From: Lepidurus packardi
Taxonomy: Eukaryota > Arthropoda > Branchiopoda > Notostraca > Triopsidae
NCBI GenBank assembly: GCA_023053545.1
Contig: JAKZAN010000002.1
Location: 10,846,790-10,910,789, forward strand
Direction of reading: 5' to 3'
DNA length: 64,000 bases
A model generated the notes under the pieces. It searched no databases, was not told the origin of the DNA, and saw nothing but the letters and a program-made list of their open reading frames with translations. Every line of letters begins with the position of its first letter. Position 1 is the stretch's first letter. The position numbers were made by a program, and so were the translations under genes. Of the stretch, positions 56,501 to 64,000 are shown piece by piece.

Positions 56501-59500
56501 TCAAAAGATGCACGCAAAGCAGCTACCTCCGCACACAGCAGCTCTTGCGACACGAGACAACGATTCAATTATGCTCATGGGGGTGTATTTTGTCACGCAT
56601 CTGATCCAGATTTCAGGAGCTACCAGCCTTTGTCATGTAAGTTAAACTTGCCTAGTTCTTAATTCTTCGCTCACATTTGAACGTTTAACAAAGAAAGCTG
56701 AAAATCTATTTCTTATCAAAGAGCTTCTTTTTAACATTTGTACCGCTGTGCTCTTTGTATTTGTTGTAATCTTCAGCCCTTGATTCTAGCTTTCCATGAC
56801 GGTGGATGGCGTGCACACGGAACGATGGACGGCGGCAGGCACTTTTTCCATGTTTTCTGCATCGCGACTCTATGTTGGGGGTACGGATCAACAAACGCAA
56901 CTGCCTGGACTAAAAGCTAAAGCCAATTTTATTGGTTGTTTGCGGAAAGTCGAATTCAGTGCTGACTCGCTGAGGATGCCCTTGCTCGAGTTGGCTCAAT
57001 CGGGCTATCCTCTCTTAAAAGTTCACGGACAACCGGGATGGATGTGCCAGTCCGTCGAAGCTGCCGATCCAGTCACTTTTACCACCCAAGAATCGCTTTT
57101 GGTAAAAATATAAAATAAAAAAGACGGAGTTTGTTTTTTTACTTACTTAACTGAACATTTTTCATTCTTTTCGTTTGTTAATTTTTACACTTAAAATTTT
57201 TTATTTATCTTTCGCCAGGTGCTTCCATCGTGGGAAGGTTCCCGGACTGGCTCTCTGTCGCTAAAAGTGCGGACGGTTGAACCAAATGGGCTTCTTCTGT
57301 ACAACAATGGAGCAGCCACTTCCCAGGTAGTCATCTGAATCATAGTTCACCATCCGACCCCTGCCAAAAAAAATGTGCTAATGCATCATTTTTTCTTTCC
57401 ATCACAAATAAGGGTGACTTTTTTGCCTTGGAACTCGTTGGTGGTCATATATTTCTTCATATCGATCTGGGCTCGGGATCCTTGAAAGTGAAATGCACGT
57501 TAAGACGTATTGACGACGGCGCGTGGCACGAAATTGTGTTAACCAGATCCGGCAAAGCTGGCCGGGTCATTGTTGACGGGGCCGCAACTGATTTTGTTAC
57601 ACCAGGTGCGTTTACGACTGGTAGGATTTAGCAGTTGTGTTTATGGGTTGTATTCTTTGGTTTTGCCTGCTATATACTTGGGCTTCAATTTATGGGGAAA
57701 GTGAATTTTAGGGGATTCGCATCAGCTTGACTTGGAAGGTTCCTTGTTGGTCGGGGGATTAGGTCCGGCTGCTGCGCTGGATACTGCAGCTTTACCACCG
57801 CCGTTATGGACAGCCGCTTTACGACAAGGCTTCGTGGGTTGCATGAGAGATTTGGTGTTGAATAATCAAGCTATGGATTTGGCAGCTTTGGCTAGACAAC
57901 AAGATTCAGGTACAAGTTCTCAACCGGTAGCGATAGAAGATATACTAAAGCTTTCGTAACTTTGTTGGTGAGTGTAAGAGGGTTAAACTTTTTTTTACCC
58001 AAAGAAATCTTAGGGTTAAACTGCTAAATTTAGAATTAAACTGTTAAACTTAATTTTAAACTGTTAAACTTAGTGTTAAACGTTTGAGTTAAAAAGCTAA
58101 AAAATTTTATACGCTCTAAAAAGTTTACAATTTGTTAACTGAGTGGTCAGGGTGTACGTAGTTAAACATGATTTGCGAACTCCTTGAGGTATACCGTGTA
58201 ACGTACGAGGATTCCGTTTTTATTTGTATTTTTTGTGTGTCTGTGGGCAGGATCGGTACGTCCAGGTTGTCATCGGCTTCCCCCGCAGTGTGGATCCCAA
58301 CCTTGTTTACAAGGTGGCATTTGCAGTGAAGGCTGGAATCGATTTTTGTGCGATTGCACCAAAACAACTTACACTGGCCCGACATGTGCCAAAGACGCCG
58401 CCACCCTGAGTTTTGATGGATCCCAGAATCTTAAAGCTACTCTGCCTTCAGTGTCTCGCACTGAAGCTGAAGACGTTTTTCTCAGATTAAAAACTCCCAA
58501 ACCGTCCGGTTTTGTTTTCGCTGCTGTTACCGAAGGGCGTGGACAAGATCGTTTAGAGTTAGTGATGGATAACGGGAGAAGCAAACTAACTTACGCTATG
58601 GGAGACAAAGTTAAGGTAACTAGTTTTGTTCTTTCTTTCGACTTTCGGTTTTGTGGCTCGTGTTTTGTGTGTAAATATTTGTTTTTAAACTCTTGCAGAA
58701 CTGGTGGACAGGACAAGGACTGAATGACAATCAGTGGCACTCAATTCGAATCACGAGGCGAGGCCCAAATCTGCGATTTCAAGTTGACGAGGAATCTCCT
58801 GTGTTGGGTAAAGCTTCGGTATTTATTTCTTGACTTACATGAGGAAACTAACGCAACATTTCCCTAACAAAATTGCAGTGGAAGTTCCCGGCAAGTCCTC
58901 TTTGCTGGAGGTTAAAACCGTGCATGTGGGTAGTTCGAGCACGTCGGGCTATACACCGTTCGTAGGGCAGATTCAACATTTGTCGTTCAATAGTTTGGCA
59001 GTGTTGGAGCTGGTGAGGGCAGGTCAGTTCAGTGTACAGAATATGACTGCCAAATTTGGTCGGGGCGACCAGGCTGTTTACAAACCAGTTCATTTCAAGT
59101 CCCGGCACGCGTACTTGGGATTACCTCAGCTGAAAGCCTATTCTTCCATCAATATCTACTTCCAATTCAAGACTTCGCAGCCCAACGGCTTGATCATGTA
59201 CAACGCTGGCAAAGGTCAAGACTTTATCGCTGTCGAACTTGTCAACGGGCATATTCAATACTCGTTCAATTTGGGAGACCGACCCATACGGTTGCGGGAC
59301 AATGCTCGCTACAGCCTCAATGACAACCGGTGGCATTCAGTAACCATAGGACGCCCAAGTGCTCGACAGCACAGCCTCATGATCGATGATTCCTTAGCTA
59401 CAGCCTTGGCGCAAGGAACCAATGATAAGTTGGATCTGCACGGTATTCTTTATCTGGGTAAGGTCGTGACAAAAAAGTACCTATTTGCTCTTATAGTCGC

Positions 59501-62110
59501 TTTTTGTTTATAACTTTTTTCTCGGCCTATTTCTTTCCGTAGGAGGTGTACGAAAAGACATGTATGAAGTCTTACAAAGGCCGGTCCAATCTCGTCAAGG
59601 ATTCGAAGGGTGCTTAGCCTCTTTGGATCTTAATGGAGAGTCTCCTGATCCTATACTGGACGCTTTGGTGCCTTCAGCATTAGTTGCTCATGGATGCGAA
59701 GGTAAAAGGGTTAGGTATTTTTTCCCCCTGTGTCTCTTGTTTGTCGTCAATGTTGTGTATTGTTCGTTTTTTTTTCTCTCCGCTCAAGCGAAGGATGTTA
59801 TTATACAAACACTCGTGCCCACTTTCATGTTGATACAGAAAGCAAAAGATACTTAGTTGACGTAGTTTTACAAGTATTAATAACGCAGGGGGCGGAACAC
59901 GTTGCAGTGCCAACGCTTGTGCCCATGGAGGTGCTTGTTTACAGCAATGGAACAGCTTTGCCTGCGATTGCACCATGACTTCCTACACGGGCCCATCATG
60001 TACTGATGGTAAGATTTTAGCAAGCATTTCTGTAAGCCACTCTGACCGGAAAAAAAGAGTGTCTTGAATCTCTGGATCATAACTTACTGTCCCGAGCTTG
60101 AGCAGAGTGGTTATCTTTCTTGAACGCTCTTTTGTCTTTATTATTGACGAGAGTGTGACTTACGCCTTAAGCCATTTCTTTCTATTATTTGTGTTGTATC
60201 CTAAAAAATATGAATCTTAAAAAAAAATTTACCTTACTTCACACAGAATCGGTAGCGTACGAGTTCGGGCCAGGACCTGGATTGATAACATACACCTTCC
60301 GAGAAGATCGTCGGGCGGATACAAAGTCAGATCTTCTTTCGCTAGGAATTCTTACCATGCAAGAATCTGGTGTAATTTTCAGAGTAACAAGTGCTACGTC
60401 CAACGACTATTTGGGATTGGAGATAGTAAGTACTTCCCCGTATTTCCTACCTATGCACGCTGATTTCTTTGGGTTGGCTTCTCTGTTAGGTTGACGGAAA
60501 CTTATTCGTCATGTACAATATGGGCACTGAAGACCACCCGCTCGGGGAAATGAACATGAAAATCAACGACGGGGAGTACCATGTTGTTAAAGTGACGAGA
60601 TCTGGATCCAATGCCACTTTGCAAGTTGACGATTATAACGTACAATCCAAAACTCCTTCAGGTACACGTTTATAAACACCTCATAGAGCAGCTAACATGT
60701 CAAATTTTTACGATAGGCCAGCAATCATCTGTGTTTAATAGTCAGTGGCAACTGCAAGTGGGTGGACGATGGAATAATGCTCGTGAAACAGTAGAACGCC
60801 CATTCCAGGGAGTTATAGCCGGACTGGTGTTCAAGGGTATAAGAGTCTTAGATTTAGCGTCCGAGAAAGATGCACGAGTCATAGTCCGGGGTACTGCTAA
60901 CTTGCTTACAAGCATTCCTACGGATTACAAGCAACGCCTCCCTGAAGTACCAATGCAACAGGTGAAGTAGTCCAACATTTCCAAATGTACAAAATGCCTT
61001 TTTTAACCTCTCATTGATTGTCACAGCAGCCTGATTCCGCCCCTGGAGTCTTTGATGACTTGATCTTCTCGGGAGCCGGCTCAGGCTGCCCGCCTCTGAA
61101 TGTCGATGACGAATGTGTACCTTCTTTCAATTCAGGAACAGGTAGGGAATACTGATGAGGTTAAGACCTTGCGAGGGCGTTTCAATGATAATACCTCTCC
61201 CAGGCGATGATCTTATTACGCCCGTGTACATTCCTCCGACTCGTCCACCCAAACCAAAGCTGAAAGTCGAAGTTCCCATCGAAGAGCGCCCGTGTGACGA
61301 TGAAGATTGTTTTGGATCGGGTGCTGGTCCAGATGACAGTATTACCGATACAGAAGACTTTGAAGCTAGTGAACTCCCGCAAACGAGTACTTTTGTTTGT
61401 TTATTTACATCTTTTAAATGTTACGATGTATATATGTGTGTATATATTTATTATTTATTTGTGTGTATACAGGGCTGCCAGAATCATCTGTAACAGTTCA
61501 TCTGTTGCAGAACGTCTCCATTGGAGCGCCATCTGTCACTGAAAGCACTAACCCGAGTTCTCGTCTCGTACCTTTGGTTTCTACAGCTACAAGCACTCGA
61601 ACGACGCCTAGTACGCAAAACGTATGGCCAACTTTACAGCCGAAGGTTATTAGACCGCGACCAACCGCAACCGGTAAAGATTTGGACGTATTATGGGATG
61701 AACAGAAAAGACGGGAGGACGTGAGGCAAAGAGAACAGGAACTGCAAAAGAAGTTGGAAGAAGAGCGTAACGTGAGGAAAAAGATGGAAAGGATCAGTTC
61801 GGAAGCAGCAGAAAATACTGCGTTAATTATTGGCATAATTGCCGGAGCTCTAATAGCCGTTATACTCATCGTCCTGTTGATTTTGAAATTCAAGAATCGA
61901 AATAATGGGGCGTATAAAGTAGACGAGAGTAAAAACTTTCGAAAGCCGCCCCATAGTGCCTCACATGCTGCTTTACTAACGTACGGCGGGGGACCGCAAG
62001 GTGTTGGAACGGGAGTGAAAGTACCTCCTATCACACCAGCCCCTACCACAATTGAAAGGAAACAGCCTCCGAAGAAAAATGGCAAAGATGTGAAAGAGTG
62101 GTATGTGTAA
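53561..62110 (+). CDS. Nrx-1: Alpha-neurexin (neurexin-1)
   Basis: Presynaptic adhesion receptor that organises synapses by binding neuroligins and other partners. Nineteen coding exons (starts 53561, 54395, 55312, 55723, 56790, 57219, 57413, 57712, 58251, 58699, 58879, 59543, 59889, 60247, 60490, 60717, 61027, 61204, 61473) give 1573 residues. Order: signal peptide; LNS1; EGF1 (CQHGGLCIS); LNS2; LNS3; EGF2 ([10 protein letters not shown]); LNS4; LNS5; EGF3 ([10 protein letters not shown]); LNS6; a stalk with a Cys loop (CDDEDC) and acidic Ser-Gly sites ([15 protein letters not shown]) that suit heparan sulphate attachment; a Thr/Pro-rich segment; a basic/acidic coiled stretch; a membrane span ([20 protein letters not shown]); and a cytoplasmic tail ending KEWYV, a class II PDZ ligand. 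A first non-coding exon lies upstream. The junction equivalent to splice site 4 has a 55-bp intron with no room for a cassette exon. Confidence 0.97.
55061..55250 (+). repeat. Trinucleotide (ATT/AAT) microsatellite in neurexin intron 2
   Basis: About 190 bp made almost only of ATT, ACT and AAT triplets, alternating in blocks so that the strand can fold back on itself (ATT block followed by AAT block, several times). It ends about 60 bp before the next exon. Confidence 0.9.
58010..58088 (+). repeat. 20-bp minisatellite in neurexin intron 8
   Basis: Four tandem units of consensus TTAGNNTTAAACTGTTAAAC at 58010, 58030, 58050 and 58070; the last is degenerate. Confidence 0.75.
61405..61470 (+). 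repeat. TA/TG-rich simple repeat in neurexin intron 18
   Basis: Intron of 86 bp dominated by TATATGTGTGTATATATTTATT-like sequence just before the TATACAG acceptor of the last exon. Confidence 0.6.
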
Positions 62111-63800
62111 TGGAGTAATGGAACACTGAATGCCCAATAGTATTGGCAAACATTCTTGGGTTCAGGTACAATCTTGAGAATGAAGGAGACAAGAGAAACC
62201 GACGCAAATGAGTCAGTTATGAGAGTGTTTGAAATGTATATTTCAAGTTTCCAAAAAGAGCCTGTTATCATTTTTCAAAGTTCATTTGTTTGTCTTTCTC
62301 AGCCCTCTTTTCTTGCGTACGAATACGGAGCTATAAAGGTACCCCAACTTATGAGTGGGGTAGTTCTAGATTCCAACGTGCCACTTGTGGTTTAAGATAG
62401 CACGTTTCTCTATATTCCATTTCATTCAGATTTTTAACTATAGGACGTTATTCTTATCTTATACATGCGTTTACATCTTAGCGTTTTTTCCTTCCTGGCC
62501 TCATGTGTTATTAATTCCCGTTACATTGTCTGTGACAGGAGTCTTTATGCTAGGCAAGTAGACATGATTCCGACCTTACCGTCTGTGTATTAAGTTAAAG
62601 AAATACAATTGTTACACTGGCTAAAGTCCAAAACAAAAACAATGCGAAGGCAGGGATGTGACGTCAATGTCTTAATAAGTTGAATCCTTAAAAACTTGTG
62701 CATTTGGAATTAGTCCTTTTTAATTCCTTCTTTAATTAAGTGCCGTATTGCATAACCTTACTTTTAGACCTAAGTAAGGCCTTGTCGAAAGTAAGACAAG
62801 GTTACATTGTGGACAATGTCGTAATCTTACAATGTAGCTTTCGTCTCGTCATGATTATCTGTGCAAGCTCTATTTGTGGTTAACGTGCTTGATACCACTG
62901 TGGGATGCCATATCTATACTTTCATTTTCGTGAATTTGTCTTGATCATAAAGTAAATTACCTAATCATGTGCTGAGATGATTACCTTATGCTTGTAAAAC
63001 GCCTTCAAAGTAAAAGTGAGTTTTATCCTTAGCTTACGGACTAAACACATAACAGCGGTTAATATTGCCACACCTTTCCGCTTTCAGATCGTGGCCAATA
63101 TAAAATTACTAAAGCCTTTTCTTGAAACTAATAATGAGCACGTGAATAAAGGGAAAAAAGAGAGAAAATAAGTATAATTTTTCGGCACTCCATGATTGCA
63201 TGAGACCAACACAACCAAACCTCCGGCAAAAACTAGAAAGCGAGATGCTTTTTAACAACACCGAACAGTTCAGTTCTCACAGTTAAGTTTACCTTCAATG
63301 AACTGGTCCCATGACCGTACTTGCTAACTTAATTTTAATTAAAACAACCCTAAGGACCTTGGGTAGATTATTTTGTGGTATCAAATTTTCCCAGAATCCC
63401 TTTCTATTGCTCACAGGCAACATGTTTACCTCTTCACGCTAGCTTAACTCGAACGCTAACACCAAGTCAGGATTCCATAGAGCACATAATGAGTTCACGT
63501 TAGAATCCTTCTGGAAGGATGTATATAACGTGGAATGACAAAAAATAGTACACACTAGAACTCGATTGCCTTATTGCGGCATATTAAAACGAGTTTATGC
63601 TCGCAGGTGTTTGGCAATACTTATCTTGTGGGACGCCCAAGAGACACCTAAACAAAGATCCGTTGATCTAAAAGCGACGCCGTTACGCGGGGACGATTAC
63701 AACATCGTGAGTTGGGAGTTTCGCTCTCCATTGGATTCAGCGTGTGCTTGCTGCACATGATAAATACACAACGTGCACACTCTCTTCATGTACCCGTGTT
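62111..63800. other. Neurexin 3' flank and intergenic region
   Basis: Presumably carries the neurexin 3' UTR; an AATAAA occurs at about 63144. No further gene is recognised before the promoter near the right edge. Confidence 0.45.
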
Positions 63801-63804
63801 CAAC

Positions 63805-63812
63805 TATAAAAA
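63805..63812 (+). promoter_or_regulatory. TATA box of a gene at the right edge
   Basis: TATAAAAA, about 109 nt upstream of the ATG at 63921. The leader includes CTAGTTCATCCAACAG, which resembles the CAGTTCATCCGGAC leader of cuticle gene 2. Confidence 0.65.
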
Positions 63813-63920
63813 GCATAGGTGGTGAGACAGACCAACAACAGTTCGATCTAGTTCATCCAACAGTGATCAGCTCTCTGTTTTACTCACAAGCTATTTAAAT
63901 ACTCGAATAGAAGTTCCAAC

Positions 63921-64000
63921 ATGAAGGTATGGTCTAGTAACATTACAAACTTAGTAAAATGTCGCAAAAATTTGTTATTGTTACATCTACTTCTAGGTTT
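63921..64000 (+). CDS. Start of a truncated gene, probably another cuticle-type secreted protein
   Basis: ATGAAG followed at once by GTATGG: a two-codon first exon and a donor, as in cuticle genes 1-3 of this window, with a TATA box and a similar leader upstream. The signal peptide and body would lie beyond the window. Only the architecture supports the call. Confidence 0.5.
   Translation, partial: MKVWSSNITNLVKCRKNLLLLHLLLG

Noticed and set aside
1..64000. CRISPR arrays, bacterial operons, integrated virus genes, rRNA genes
   Set aside because: Nothing of the kind is seen. Genes are intron-rich, animal-type and separately promoted; the tandem repeats present are coding repeats or simple satellites.

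Overview
The window is nuclear DNA from an animal, almost certainly an arthropod and probably a crustacean; I lean to a small-genome, branchiopod-like species. The reasons are a cluster of RR (chitin_bind_4) cuticle genes with tiny signal-peptide first exons, arthropod-type orthologues (TOR, CALX, Tango1, neurexin-1), mostly 55-90 bp GT-AG introns, and no operons, ribosome binding sites or bacterial genes. Exons below were assembled by hand from protein similarity, reading phase and splice consensus. For every complete gene the joined exons give a whole number of codons, unless noted otherwise.

Layout. 1-2809 (minus): the 5' part of TOR, running off the left edge. 3375-5704 (minus): an acyl-CoA oxidase of the plant ACX3-like group with a presequence-like N terminus. 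7587-20076 (minus): a head-to-tail cluster of five RR cuticle or pro-resilin-like genes plus one secreted protein of unknown family, each gene with its own TATA box. 21096-22517 (minus): a BMP-family ligand that looks like ADMP. About 23583-25967 (minus): a secreted protein built from repeated cysteine modules that I cannot assign to a named family. 26000-30533: gene-poor DNA with one decayed non-LTR reverse transcriptase fragment. 30534-38083 (plus): the Na+/Ca2+ exchanger CALX, with two interchangeable 159-bp exons for the alpha-2 repeat. 40851-43749 (plus): a ZC2HC1-type zinc-finger protein. 44088-44996 (minus): thymidylate kinase, sharing a ~157 bp divergent promoter region with Tango1 (45153-51462, plus). 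53560-62110 (plus): a complete alpha-neurexin of 19 coding exons. 63805-63926 (plus): the TATA box and two-codon first exon of another gene cut off by the right edge.

The genes belong to separate pathways: nutrient and growth signalling, lipid oxidation, exoskeleton, patterning ligand, Ca2+ extrusion, nucleotide synthesis, ER export of bulky cargo, and synapse adhesion. The one functional cluster is the cuticle set. The best candidates for undescribed biology are the CALX alpha-2 exon pair, the cysteine-module gene next to ADMP, and the shared promoter element of the cuticle genes.
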